A DNA stretch of 64,000 nucleotides from Gracilimonas sediminicola (GTDB taxonomy: Bacteria > Bacteroidota > Rhodothermia > Balneolales > Balneolaceae), in contig NZ_JANDBC010000001.1 in the NCBI RefSeq assembly GCF_024320785.1, forward strand, positions 1,122,001 through 1,186,000, read 5' to 3'. The notes under the pieces were generated by a model. It searched no databases. It was not told the origin of the DNA and saw only the letters and a program-made list of their open reading frames with translations. Every line of letters begins with the position of its first letter. The first letter of the stretch is position 1. The translations under genes were made by a program, and so were the position numbers. Shown one piece after another: positions 35,876 through 44,615 of the stretch.

Positions 35876-37726
35876 ATGGCAGAACACATTCTTATAGGAA
35901 TTGCGAGTATTTTCGTTTTTGGTGTCGGCGCCCAATGGCTGGGATGGCGGCTAAAACTTCCTGCCATTTTGCTTCTATTAATTTCCGGTATTTTGGCCGG
36001 CCCTGTTTTTGGCTTGGTGAACCCGGATCAGTTAATGGGAGACCTGCTCACCCCTTTCATATCCGTTTCGGTAGCTATTATCCTTTTTGAGGGAGGACTG
36101 AGCCTTCGCTTTTCGGAGCTTAAGAATGTAGGCGGGGTGATTGGCAACCTAGTTAGTATCGGGGCTTTACTTACCTGGGTGCTCACTTCCGTTTTTGGCT
36201 ACTACCTGTTTGGCTTTGGCTGGGAGCTCGCGGTTTTGCTTGGGGCTATTTTAGTGGTAACCGGACCCACGGTGATTATCCCTCTGCTTCGGCAAGTCCG
36301 CCCGGCAGGTCAGGTAGGTTCTATACTTAAGTGGGAAGGTATTGTAATTGACCCCATTGGAGCCATGCTTGCCGTTCTGGTTTTTGAAGTAATTTTGGCC
36401 AGTGGATTTTCAGAGGCTACTTCCCTTGCCGTGATGAGTATTTTCAAGACTATCTTTTTTGGCTCCTTACTTGGGCTTGGAGGTGCTGCTTTAATTTATT
36501 TCCCGCTTAAGAAGCATTTATTACCTGATTATCTCCAGAATCCAATCAGTTTGATGGTGGTTGTACTGGTTTTTACGATTTCAAACTTTGTGCAACACGA
36601 GTCGGGTTTATGGGCAACCACGTTGATGGGAGTCGTGCTGGCTAACCAGAAGTCGGCCCGTATTCATCACATCATTGAGTTCAAAGAGAATATACGGCTG
36701 CTGTTGCTTTCTGCCCTGTTTATCCTGCTTGCAGCAAGAGTAGAACTTTCAAGTCTGCTGGATAGTCTTAGCCTGAACATGCTCGCTTTCTTGGGGGCTT
36801 TGATTTTCATCATTCGTCCGGCCGCTGTGTACCTGTCAACCATGTTCTCATCCCTCAACTGGAAAGAAAAATTATTCCTTTGCTGGATGGCACCGCGCGG
36901 GGTAGTTGCAGCCTCCATTTCTTCCATCTTTGCCATATCGCTGATGCAGAATGGGTATCCGGAAGCAAATCAACTGGTTTCCATTGTCTTCATTATCATA
37001 ATCAGCACCGTAGCTATTTACGGGCTTTCGGCCTCTTGGGTGGCGCGTAAGTTAGGCGTCGCTAAGCCGGTTCCCCGGGGCTTTTTGATTATCGGAGCAC
37101 ATGAGTGGGCCATCGATATTGCGGAGGCCATACAGGACAAAGGAATTAAAGTAATGGTAGCTGACTCAAACTGGAAGAACATCAGCAATGCTAAATCACG
37201 AGGATTGGACACCTATTACGGTAATGTACTTTCTGAATTTGCGCTGGATTACATCAACCTTGATGGATTGGGTAAACTTTTGTCTTTCACCCCTAATGAT
37301 GAGGTCAATGCATTAACGGCGCTTCGATTCGCTGAAGTTTTTGGACGTTCGCATGTATATCAGCTTTCACCAAACTCTAAAAGAGGCAATGAGCAGAACG
37401 ATGTAACTACCCACCTCACCGGGCGAACGCTCTTTGATAAAGACATGAACTTTGATCATATAACCGACCTTTATGAAGAGGGAAAAATCGTAAAATCTAC
37501 CTTGCTGACGGAAACCTTCACCTTCCAGAACTTCAAAGAAACCTATGGGGATGAGGCTGTTGCTTTATTCCTGGCTACAAAAGACGGAACTGTTCAACCT
37601 TTTGTGATAGACAACCCTCCGGTGCCACAAGATGGCGACACACTGATTTCTTTGGCAAATCCAGAAGCTGACTTGGACAAGAAGCCCGCCAAAACAACTG
37701 AAGAAGAACAAGCTGAATCAAATTAA
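35876..37726 (+). CDS. CPA1-type sodium/proton antiporter with RCK_N domain
   Basis: The 616-residue protein has about twelve hydrophobic helices (residues 1-395; ISGILAGPVFGLVNP and VVTGPTVIIPLLRQVRP are family motifs), then a TrkA-N/RCK_N nucleotide-binding domain (about 400-520, GFLIIGAHEWAIDIAEAIQDKG), where the usual GxGxxG reads GAHEWA. Its likely role is sodium or potassium export and pH/salt balance, in line with a saline habitat. The final 20 residues are acidic and disordered. lysA starts 9 nt downstream. Confidence 0.87.
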   Translation: MAEHILIGIASIFVFGVGAQWLGWRLKLPAILLLLISGILAGPVFGLVNPDQLMGDLLTPFISVSVAIILFEGGLSLRFSELKNVGGVIGNLVSIGALLTWVLTSVFGYYLFGFGWELAVLLGAILVVTGPTVIIPLLRQVRPAGQVGSILKWEGIVIDPIGAMLAVLVFEVILASGFSEATSLAVMSIFKTIFFGSLLGLGGAALIYFPLKKHLLPDYLQNPISLMVVVLVFTISNFVQHESGLWATTLMGVVLANQKSARIHHIIEFKENIRLLLLSALFILLAARVELSSLLDSLSLNMLAFLGALIFIIRPAAVYLSTMFSSLNWKEKLFLCWMAPRGVVAASISSIFAISLMQNGYPEANQLVSIVFIIIISTVAIYGLSASWVARKLGVAKPVPRGFLIIGAHEWAIDIAEAIQDKGIKVMVADSNWKNISNAKSRGLDTYYGNVLSEFALDYINLDGLGKLLSFTPNDEVNALTALRFAEVFGRSHVYQLSPNSKRGNEQNDVTTHLTGRTLFDKDMNFDHITDLYEEGKIVKSTLLTETFTFQNFKETYGDEAVALFLATKDGTVQPFVIDNPPVPQDGDTLISLANPEADLDKKPAKTTEEEQAESN

Positions 37727-37734
37727 ACTCACTT

Positions 37735-38895
37735 ATGTATCCTAACAATGTGATTTCTGCGCTGCAGGAATTTAAAACCCCCTACTTTTTCTACGATCTT
37801 GATGTGCTTCGAAATACTCTTGAACAAGTTAAGAAACACGCCATTTCAAAGGGATTTCATGTCCATTTTGCGCTAAAGGCGAATAACCAAACACGCATCC
37901 TTAAAGTAATTAAAGAAGCAGGCCTGGGGGCCGACTGTGTAAGCGGCGGAGAAGTACAGCGGGCTATAGATTCCGGTTTTTCTCCGGATGAAATTGCCTT
38001 TGCCGGAGTTGGCAAGAGTGATGAAGAAATCGAGCTTGGATTGAAACACGACATTTTTTGCTTTAACTGTGAATCTACCCAGGAACTGGATGTGCTGAAT
38101 GAACTGGCCGGTCAGCACGGGAACAAGGCACGGGTGGCCTTGCGGCTCAACCCCAATGTGGAAGCCGACACTCATAAATACATCACCACCGGGTTGAATG
38201 AAAATAAATTCGGAATTAATGAGTCGGATCTGGATACCGTTCTGGACAAATTTCCGGACCTGGAAAACCTGGAGCTGATTGGCATTCACTTTCACATCGG
38301 TTCACAAATAGAAAAATTTACTCCTTTTGAGGAGCTGTGCTCCAAAGCCAATGCATTGAACAGCTACATTGAAGACAAAGGTTTTAAGCTGACCGTGATT
38401 AATGTGGGCGGTGGATTTGGCATCAATTATGATCACCCCAACGACCATTCTGTACCTGACTTTGAGCGTTTCTTCGGTCTGTTTGAAGAAAACATCAAGC
38501 TTAAAAACCATCAGAGCTTACACTTCGAATTGGGGCGTTCAGTAGCCGGACAGTGCGGAAGTCTGATCACGCGGGTTCTCTATACAAAAGAAGGAAAGGC
38601 CAAGAACTTTGCCATCGTTGATGCGGGGATGACAGAACTTATTCGCCCGGCTCTTTACCAGGCCAAACACCGCATTGATGTACTCACCAGCGATAAAGGT
38701 GAAAAAACCTATGATGTGGTCGGCCCTATTTGCGAAAGCTCCGATACTTTTCGTAAGGATGTTTCTATACCGGAAGTGCAGCGCGGGGATTTAATTGCCA
38801 TACGCAGTGCCGGTGCTTATGGAGAAGTGATGCGAAGTGCCTATAACCTTCGGGAGGCAAACCCTTCTGTATACTCAGATGATTTAAATACCTAA
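37735..38895 (+). CDS. lysA: Diaminopimelate decarboxylase
   Basis: Makes lysine from meso-diaminopimelate using PLP. The 386-residue fold-type III enzyme has the PLP lysine in HFALKANN (Lys48), ADCVSGGEVQRA, IHFHIGSQIEKF, NVGGGFGINY and the late active-site CESSDTF (Cys) with SAGAYGEVM. It is slightly shorter than the common 410-420 residues. It converges on the MazF-like toxin, with a 12-nt overlap at the 3' end. lysC (41033-42394) is on the same pathway but not adjacent. Confidence 0.93.
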   Translation: MYPNNVISALQEFKTPYFFYDLDVLRNTLEQVKKHAISKGFHVHFALKANNQTRILKVIKEAGLGADCVSGGEVQRAIDSGFSPDEIAFAGVGKSDEEIELGLKHDIFCFNCESTQELDVLNELAGQHGNKARVALRLNPNVEADTHKYITTGLNENKFGINESDLDTVLDKFPDLENLELIGIHFHIGSQIEKFTPFEELCSKANALNSYIEDKGFKLTVINVGGGFGINYDHPNDHSVPDFERFFGLFEENIKLKNHQSLHFELGRSVAGQCGSLITRVLYTKEGKAKNFAIVDAGMTELIRPALYQAKHRIDVLTSDKGEKTYDVVGPICESSDTFRKDVSIPEVQRGDLIAIRSAGAYGEVMRSAYNLREANPSVYSDDLNT

Positions 38896-39219
38896 AAACT
38901 TCTGCAGCTTTAGCTTCAATGCCGCCTGATCATTTCCCGTTAGCTCCGCAATCTTTTTGATGGCAAGCGTTTTATCTATTGTAGCGAACTTCATTCTTGT
39001 CATGGATGGTTTTGGCAGCCCACTTTCTTCCCATTCCTGAATAATATAGTCACCTATTTTTGACCTGGCTTTAAGATTGCTCGTAACAAACATCACCACT
39101 AAATCGGGACCTGAGTTATATTCATTTGGAGAAATAACAAGAGCCGGCCTCTTCTTTGTTGCGTTTAGGTTCGTGAATGGAAATGGAAGAAGTACGATAT
39201 CCCATCTTCTAAAGGTCAT
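38884..39219 (-). CDS. mazF: MazF/PemK-type toxin
   Basis: The 111-residue protein from the ATG at 39217-39219 (MTFRRWDIVLLPFPFTN) matches the MazF/PemK fold: RPALVISPNEYNS, VVMFVTSN and PSMTRMKFATIDK contain the usual conserved strand and Thr/Ser positions. It probably is an mRNA-cleaving endoribonuclease. The start lies inside the antitoxin end (11-nt overlap). A start at 39240 adds MTKMRCI and would overlap more, so I prefer the shorter one. Its last 12 bases overlap lysA in the opposite direction. Confidence 0.8.
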   Translation of the reverse strand: MTFRRWDIVLLPFPFTNLNATKKRPALVISPNEYNSGPDLVVMFVTSNLKARSKIGDYIIQEWEESGLPKPSMTRMKFATIDKTLAIKKIAELTGNDQAALKLKLQKFLGI

Positions 39220-39442
39220 TATACACCTCATCTTCGTCATTGTCCCATTCAGAAAATGAGGGTTCGCTGACTTTCATGATCTGCGCTATATCGCCCTCTT
39301 CTTCTAATCGCTTCATGGCATCATCAACATATTCATCAATGAGTTCGCTTACTAATCCGCTCATGGATTTTCCTTCCAGTGAAGCAATGGCTTTTAGCTT
39401 TTTTCTTTTCTCATCCGGAATTCGAATACTCATTACACTCAT
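39209..39442 (-). CDS. Ribbon-helix-helix antitoxin
   Basis: The 77-residue protein has a CopG/Arc-type N-terminal domain (MSIRIPDEKRKKLKAIASLEGKSMSGLVSELIDEYV) that would dimerise and bind DNA, then an acidic C-terminal tail (EEEGDIAQIMKV, DNDEDEVYNDL) likely to wrap around and neutralise the MazF-like toxin. It heads the two-gene operon. The half-sites at 39457-39480 fit an autoregulatory operator. The GTG/ATG choice (39442 or 39433) is not settled. Confidence 0.8.
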   Translation of the reverse strand: MSVMSIRIPDEKRKKLKAIASLEGKSMSGLVSELIDEYVDDAMKRLEEEGDIAQIMKVSEPSFSEWDNDEDEVYNDL

Positions 39443-39456
39443 GGCTTCCCCTTTTT

Positions 39457-39480
39457 GTAGTATAACCTACATGAAGGTAG
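39457..39480. promoter_or_regulatory. Candidate antitoxin operator with three alternating half-sites
   Basis: Upstream of the antitoxin start the sequence reads GTAG (39457-39460), CTAC (39467-39470), GTAG (39477-39480), each 10 bp from the next, forming two adjoining inverted pairs with 6-bp spacers. Ribbon-helix-helix dimers typically bind 10-bp-spaced half-sites, so this is a good candidate for autoregulation. Its distance to the antitoxin ATG (15-38 nt) would overlap the promoter. Confidence 0.45.
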
Positions 39481-39493
39481 TTTATTTTCTGAA

Positions 39494-40717
39494 TTAACCC
39501 AACTTCCCCGCTATATAACCGGTAGTCCATGCAGCCTGAAAGTTGAAACCGCCTGTTACGCCATCGATATCCAGCACTTCACCTGCAAAATAAAGATCCG
39601 GTGATTTTCGGCTCTCCATGGTTTTCATATCTACATCCGTCAAACTTATACCACCACAGGTTACAAACTCTTCCTTAAAAGTAGTTTTCCCTTTAACCTG
39701 ATACACATCGTTAGTGAGCAAGTGTACCAACCGGTTGATGTTCTTTTTGCCCATGTTTTGCCAGATCATATCATCACCTAAATTAAGTTTGCCCAGCAGG
39801 AATTCCCAAAGCCTGCCCGGCAGCTCAAATGGATTTACATTTGAAATTTTCTTTTTGGGGTGATTGTCTTCGACTTCTTTCAAAATACTCCGCACTTCCT
39901 GCTCCGGCCTTTCCCCTGTCCAGTTGACCAGGATCTTGAACTCGTAGTCCATTTCGTGGAAATCTCGTGCTCCAAAAGCCGATAACTTCAGGACAGCCGG
40001 CCCGCTCATCCCCCAATGCGTAATGAGTAATGGACCGCTGCTGCTCAGGTTAGAACCCATAATTTTTATAGCAACCGGCTCCGCCACAACCCCCATTAAC
40101 TCCTTAATCGGTTCATCCGGCATGTTAAAGGTAAACAGAGAAGGAACCGGCTCTTCGATGTCATGGCCCAGTTCACGCAGCCAATCAAACCCTTTGGATC
40201 GAGGACTGCCTCCGGTTGCCACAATTACTTTATCAGCTGATGTTCGGCCACCTCGATGAAATCCCAACTCATATCCATTTTCGGTTTTACTGATGCTCTT
40301 AATATTCGACTTGGTTTTGATTCCTATTCCTAACTTTTGCGTTTCCTCCATCAGGCAATTAATGATGGTTTGGGAATCGTCGGTGACCGGAAACATGCGG
40401 CCGTCCGATTCAGTTTTAAGCTCAACACCCCGGTTTTCGAACCATTCCACCGTGTTGGTTGGGGACCACATCCCGAAGGCTTTTTTAAGTGGCCGCTCTC
40501 CTCTCGGATAAAACTTCACCAATTCCCGAATATCAAAACAATGGTGGGTTACATTACATCTTCCGCCTCCGGAAATTCGCACCTTGGCGAGCAGTTTATC
40601 CGTTTTTTCATAAATAGTAACTTTAGCTTCAGGATGATGGCGCTTTGCGGAAATGGCACTGAAAAAGCCGGCCGCTCCCCCGCCTATAACCGCAACTTGT
40701 AGATTCTCTTCACTCAT
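39494..40717 (-). CDS. HI0933-type NAD(P)/FAD-dependent oxidoreductase
   Basis: A 407-residue flavoprotein of the YhiN/HI0933 family: FAD-binding AVIGGGAAGFFSAISAKRHHP at the N-terminus, then VRISGGGRCNVTH, VIVATGGSPRSKGFDWL and FAGEVLDIDGVTGGFNFQ at the end. The biochemical role is not established. I took the ATG at 40715-40717 (MSEENLQVAV) over one at 40741, because family members start near it and because a -7-like box abuts it. It is followed downstream by the antitoxin operon, 50 nt away. Confidence 0.88.
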   Translation of the reverse strand: MSEENLQVAVIGGGAAGFFSAISAKRHHPEAKVTIYEKTDKLLAKVRISGGGRCNVTHHCFDIRELVKFYPRGERPLKKAFGMWSPTNTVEWFENRGVELKTESDGRMFPVTDDSQTIINCLMEETQKLGIGIKTKSNIKSISKTENGYELGFHRGGRTSADKVIVATGGSPRSKGFDWLRELGHDIEEPVPSLFTFNMPDEPIKELMGVVAEPVAIKIMGSNLSSSGPLLITHWGMSGPAVLKLSAFGARDFHEMDYEFKILVNWTGERPEQEVRSILKEVEDNHPKKKISNVNPFELPGRLWEFLLGKLNLGDDMIWQNMGKKNINRLVHLLTNDVYQVKGKTTFKEEFVTCGGISLTDVDMKTMESRKSPDLYFAGEVLDIDGVTGGFNFQAAWTTGYIAGKLG

Positions 40718-40721
40718 GCCA

Positions 40722-40729
40722 CAAAGATA
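40722..40729 (-). promoter_or_regulatory. TATCTTTG box abutting the HI0933-type start codon
   Basis: The minus-strand octamer matches TAnnTTTG and ends 4 nt before the chosen ATG. If active, transcription would start at or beside the ATG, giving a leaderless mRNA. No -33 TTG was found at 19-23 nt. Confidence 0.35.
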
Positions 40730-40786
40730 CCGTTTCTTCACACGAGTATCTTATCTGCCTCAAAATCTCTAAAACACCAATTAATT

Positions 40787-40887
40787 GAACACGGATAAAG
40801 GGGATAGGGCAGATGATCGCAGAAAAGTAGTTCAATTATTTCATATTACTTCTGCGAAAATCCGCAAGATCTTCCTCATCCGTGTTC
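40787..40887. repeat. Imperfect inverted repeat, intergenic (about 100 bp)
   Basis: The outer arms gaacacggat (40787-40796) and atccgtgttc (40878-40887) pair perfectly, and inner blocks (gcagaaaagta against the complement of tacttctgcg) continue imperfectly. It lies in the gap 40718-41032 upstream of lysC; the rest of this gap has no gene or clear promoter. It is likely a dispersed palindrome. Confidence 0.65.
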
Positions 40888-41032
40888 TATTCGGAACTTT
40901 ATTTTAGCAACCTTCTCTCATTTCCTGCTTTAGAGATTTTGTGGCAAACACCCGGAACATAATTCCGGATTTGACATGGAATAGGCTGGGAATCCTCTTA
41001 TTTTTACCCCCTCATTTACAACAAGCCTATTT

Positions 41033-42394
41033 ATGCAGATTAACGTACTTAAATTTGGCGGCACTTCCATGGCCGACCACAAAACCTGGAAACAGGTATT
41101 AGAGATCATCAACAAATATGAATTTCCGGTGGTAGTTGTTTCCGCCACTGCGCGAACAACCCGGCGGTTGGTAGAAGCCGGTGAACTTGCCGCCCGTGGA
41201 AAGTTGAAAGAAGCACTGGAGATTTCTGATAGCATAAAAGAGCGGCATAATCAGATTGTTGAAGATTTCCTGAAAGAGAATCCTCACGAGAAAAATAAGC
41301 TGATCAAAGACAGCTGCCGGAAGAACACGGAAGCTAAAATCAGCAAGCTGAATAAACTGCTTACCTATACGGAGCGGCAGAGCACCCTTTCACCGCAAAT
41401 GAAAGATGCGATTGCCGGGATGGGTGAACAAATTTCATCGTACCTGCTGGCTCAATGTGGACTTGCCCTAAATATGATGACGCAACATATCGAGGCTCGA
41501 AAAATCATCAAAACAGACGCTGAGTATGGAAAGGCCAATCCCAACCTGTTGGAAATAAATCAGCGTTGTGGTTCGCTGGAAACTGTTCTTGAAAACGGAT
41601 TTATCCCCATCATCGGTGGTTTTTATGGCGAATCGCCAAAGAAAACCATTACCACTCTCGGGTTTGAGGGATCGGACTACACCGCCAGCCTGATTGGAGG
41701 CGCGGTTAATGCCGAAACCATCGAAATCTGGACCGATGTGAGTGGGATTTACACCAGCGATCCCCGGTTCATACCGGAAGCAAAACCCCTGGACGAAATG
41801 AGCTATTTTGATGCCACGGAAATGGCCTATTTTGGAGCAAAAGTACTACACCCATCTACTTTAAAACCGGCGCAGGAGCGGAACATCCCCGTGTTTGTGA
41901 AAAACATGTTTGAACCTGAAGCCGCCGGGACTAAGATCATTCGAGAATCTCATCACGAGCTGGATGTGCTGGCTATGTCGTTTAAGCGAGATATAGCTAC
42001 ACTTACCATCAGCGCATATGAAACGGTAATGGGCTACTCTTTTCTCACTAAAGTCTTTTCTGTTTTGGAAAAGCACCGGCTGGCCGTTGATGCCGTTAAT
42101 ACCACCGAAGCTTCTGTTACCATCGCCCTTTCCGACTCTGCTTTACTGGATACTCTGTCCAAAGAGTTTATAGAAGTTGGGAATGTAAGCCTGACAAAAG
42201 ACAAGGGCCTGTTAACCCTGATTGGATGCTCTGTAAATTCTGCCCAAAAGCTGACTGAACATATTTTTGGCGCGCTTGGAGACATTCCCCTTGACCTGAT
42301 TTCATTCAGCAAGGAAAAACGAATTCTCAACCTGGTTCTAAATAATGAAGAGCTGATCGAGGTTGCTAAGCGAATACATAAAAAGCTGTTCTAA
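41033..42394 (+). CDS. lysC: Aspartate kinase (LysC-type)
   Basis: Phosphorylates aspartate at the start of the lysine/threonine/methionine pathway. The 453-residue monofunctional enzyme has KFGGTSMAD at the start (ATP/Asp site), EGSDYTASLIGGAVNAETIEIWTDVSG in the kinase core, and paired ACT-like regulatory domains from about residue 310 (ISAYETVMGYSFLTKVFSVLEKH). Length and layout resemble the E. coli lysine-sensitive aspartokinase III. It shares its stop with the opposing CNNM gene (CTAA). Confidence 0.94.
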   Translation: MQINVLKFGGTSMADHKTWKQVLEIINKYEFPVVVVSATARTTRRLVEAGELAARGKLKEALEISDSIKERHNQIVEDFLKENPHEKNKLIKDSCRKNTEAKISKLNKLLTYTERQSTLSPQMKDAIAGMGEQISSYLLAQCGLALNMMTQHIEARKIIKTDAEYGKANPNLLEINQRCGSLETVLENGFIPIIGGFYGESPKKTITTLGFEGSDYTASLIGGAVNAETIEIWTDVSGIYTSDPRFIPEAKPLDEMSYFDATEMAYFGAKVLHPSTLKPAQERNIPVFVKNMFEPEAAGTKIIRESHHELDVLAMSFKRDIATLTISAYETVMGYSFLTKVFSVLEKHRLAVDAVNTTEASVTIALSDSALLDTLSKEFIEVGNVSLTKDKGLLTLIGCSVNSAQKLTEHIFGALGDIPLDLISFSKEKRILNLVLNNEELIEVAKRIHKKLF

Positions 42395-43467
42395 GCTTTC
42401 TCGCTCTGTTGTTTTAGCTTTTCCGGAAGAACGATACCGAGACGTTTAGCCCGTTCTCTCCATTTTTGGCGAGCCAGCTTCTGCATGTCTTCGATGGCAT
42501 CAATCTCATCTACTATTTCCATACCCAGCAAGGTTTCTACCACATCCTCCATGGTCACCACACCCGACAGCCCACCATACTCGTCAACCACCACTGCAAT
42601 GTGTTCCTGCTTCTCGAGAAGGCGTTCAAAAAGGGTTTTCAGGGAAATGGTTTCCGGCACAATCAGCACCTCCCGTTTTATTTCTTTCAGCTTTTTATCC
42701 CCGTTCTCTTCCGAAAGATTATAATACAGATCGTTCTTCAACACATAGCCGGTGATGTCCTCATCATCTTCCCCAAAAACAGGCATCCGGGATACTCGCA
42801 GCTCGTCTTTTTTATCCAGAATTTCTTTAATGGTTTGATCTTCCTGAAATTTCACCACTACTATACGCGGCGTCATAATATCCTTGACTCGCAGCGACCG
42901 AAACCGAATCAGGTTTTTAAAGATATTCGATTCACCTTCTTCAAAAACGCCTTCTTCAAATCCTACGTCCGCCATTGCGCTAAATTCTTCGCGACTTACC
43001 GTGGGTTGTTTTTCTTCACTGGAAAGTATTTTTGTGATTCCCTGTGACAGCAACACCAAGGGGTAAGTAATATAGATGAGTACATTAGTAACACGTGCTG
43101 CAAAACCGGACAACTTTTTCCAGTAGGTAGCCCCAAGGGTTTTGGGGATGATTTCAGAGAACACCAAAATCAGGAGGGTGAGTATAGCCGAGGTAATACT
43201 AACGTAGGCGTTCCCAAATACCACCTGTGCCTGGGCTCCTACTCCGGCAGCACCCACGGTGTGCGCTATGGTGTTAAGGCTTAATATCGCAGAAAGCGGG
43301 CGATCGATATCCTGCTTTAAATCGCGCAGTATCTTTCCACTTTTGGCATCTTCCCGCTCCAGCACGGCCACAAATGATGGCGTAATGGAAAGTAGTACGG
43401 CTTCCAGAATGGAGCACAAAAAGGAGACTCCAATAGCCAGTATCAAATAAAAAATCAGTAATCCCAT
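42391..43467 (-). CDS. CNNM/CorC-type membrane protein with CBS pair
   Basis: The 358-residue protein has an N-terminal CNNM transmembrane domain (about residues 1-150, four helices) and a tandem CBS domain (about 190-325, including MTPRIVVVKF and VDEYGGLSGVVTMEDVVETLLG). The usual C-terminal CorC_HlyC domain is missing: it stops about 35 residues after the CBS pair with a basic helix. Family members transport or regulate Mg2+; GldE-like relatives are also known in Bacteroidota. Not co-transcribed with neighbours on the same strand in an obvious way. Confidence 0.85.
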   Translation of the reverse strand: MGLLIFYLILAIGVSFLCSILEAVLLSITPSFVAVLEREDAKSGKILRDLKQDIDRPLSAILSLNTIAHTVGAAGVGAQAQVVFGNAYVSITSAILTLLILVFSEIIPKTLGATYWKKLSGFAARVTNVLIYITYPLVLLSQGITKILSSEEKQPTVSREEFSAMADVGFEEGVFEEGESNIFKNLIRFRSLRVKDIMTPRIVVVKFQEDQTIKEILDKKDELRVSRMPVFGEDDEDITGYVLKNDLYYNLSEENGDKKLKEIKREVLIVPETISLKTLFERLLEKQEHIAVVVDEYGGLSGVVTMEDVVETLLGMEIVDEIDAIEDMQKLARQKWRERAKRLGIVLPEKLKQQSEKA

Positions 43468-43512
43468 GCGTAAAGTATAATTAAATCAGGCTTTGATTGA
43501 GAAGTGTTGTTA

Positions 43513-44535
43513 TTAGTATTCTTGCTTACAGTTTTCCCGGAGCATCGTTAGTACATGCTGGAAATCTTTAGGTAACTCTGAATCAAAACTTACCATTTCG
43601 CCGGTTGCAGGATGTTCAAATCCCAGGGTTTTGGCATGAAGAGCTTGCCGGCCAAGTCCGGTGATCAGATTATGAAACATGGATTTTCGGGAACCGGTAT
43701 TTGGCCCGTACCGAACTGAGGTTCCGCCATAGGTCGGATCCCCAAATACATGATGACCTAAATGCGCAAAGTGCACCCTGATTTGATGTGTACGTCCTGT
43801 TTCCAGCTTCACTTCAACCAGGCTCAGGTAGTCAAAATATTCAAGTACTTTGTAATGGGTAACGGCTGATTTGCCCTGTCCTTCCGGCTTCACGGTCATC
43901 AGCTTCCGGTCGCGTTTGGATCGGCCAATATCACCTTCGATGGTGCCTTCTTCTTCCGGGGTTCCCCAGACGATAGCCCAGTAGGTTCGTTCCACATCTT
44001 TCTCCTGAAACAAACCGCTGAGTTTAGCCAACGTCTCATCGTTCTTGGCAACAACCAACAATCCACTGGTGTCTTTATCCAGTCGATGAACGATGCCCGG
44101 ACGCAGGTTCTCATCCTCATCATCACCGGCCAGCTCATCCACATGATACATCAGGCCGTTGACCATAGTACCCGACCAGTTTCCATATGCGGGGTGCACC
44201 ACCATTCCGGCTTCTTTGTTCACGATGATAATCTCATCATCCTCATAAACAATATTAAGATCCATTTTCTCAGGCTTGGCTTCCGGAGGAGGGGGCTGTG
44301 GCAGCTCGATGAAAATTTCATCTCCGGGCTGCATGATGTACGAGGGTTTTTCCTTATTCCCATTCACTTCCACATAGCCATCTTTGATAGCTTCCTGTAC
44401 TTTTGTCCGTGAAGCATTTTCCACAAAGGAGGTAATATATTTATCCAGACGGATATCAGTATGCTGACCGTCCGGGACGGTGTGTTCGTATATTGTACTC
44501 TGTCGGTCTTTGCCTGCTTTCTTTTCCATAGCCAA
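43513..44535 (-). CDS. rluD: RluA-family pseudouridine synthase (RluD-like)
   Basis: Converts uridines to pseudouridine in large-subunit rRNA. The 340-residue protein has an S4 RNA-binding domain (DKYITSFVENASRTKVQEAI, about 28-90) and the RluA catalytic domain with the active Asp153 in HRLDKDTSGLLVV, plus GRTHQIRVHFAHLGH and GDPTYGG. The LSU site (1911/1915/1917 for RluD) is inference from the family. It starts 24 nt upstream of nothing recognisable; the start could be the ATG at codon 3. Confidence 0.9.
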   Translation of the reverse strand: MAMEKKAGKDRQSTIYEHTVPDGQHTDIRLDKYITSFVENASRTKVQEAIKDGYVEVNGNKEKPSYIMQPGDEIFIELPQPPPPEAKPEKMDLNIVYEDDEIIIVNKEAGMVVHPAYGNWSGTMVNGLMYHVDELAGDDEDENLRPGIVHRLDKDTSGLLVVAKNDETLAKLSGLFQEKDVERTYWAIVWGTPEEEGTIEGDIGRSKRDRKLMTVKPEGQGKSAVTHYKVLEYFDYLSLVEVKLETGRTHQIRVHFAHLGHHVFGDPTYGGTSVRYGPNTGSRKSMFHNLITGLGRQALHAKTLGFEHPATGEMVSFDSELPKDFQHVLTMLRENCKQEY

Positions 44536-44615
44536 AAGGTAAGCACTTTTAAGCTTTGTTTTATCCGGGAAGATTTTTTGTAAGGAATTGGCTTGGTATC
44601 GCTCTAACTCATTGG

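Noticed and set aside
40742-41032. A lysine or SAM riboswitch before lysC
   Set aside because: The gap holds a palindromic repeat, and no recognisable aptamer motifs were seen.
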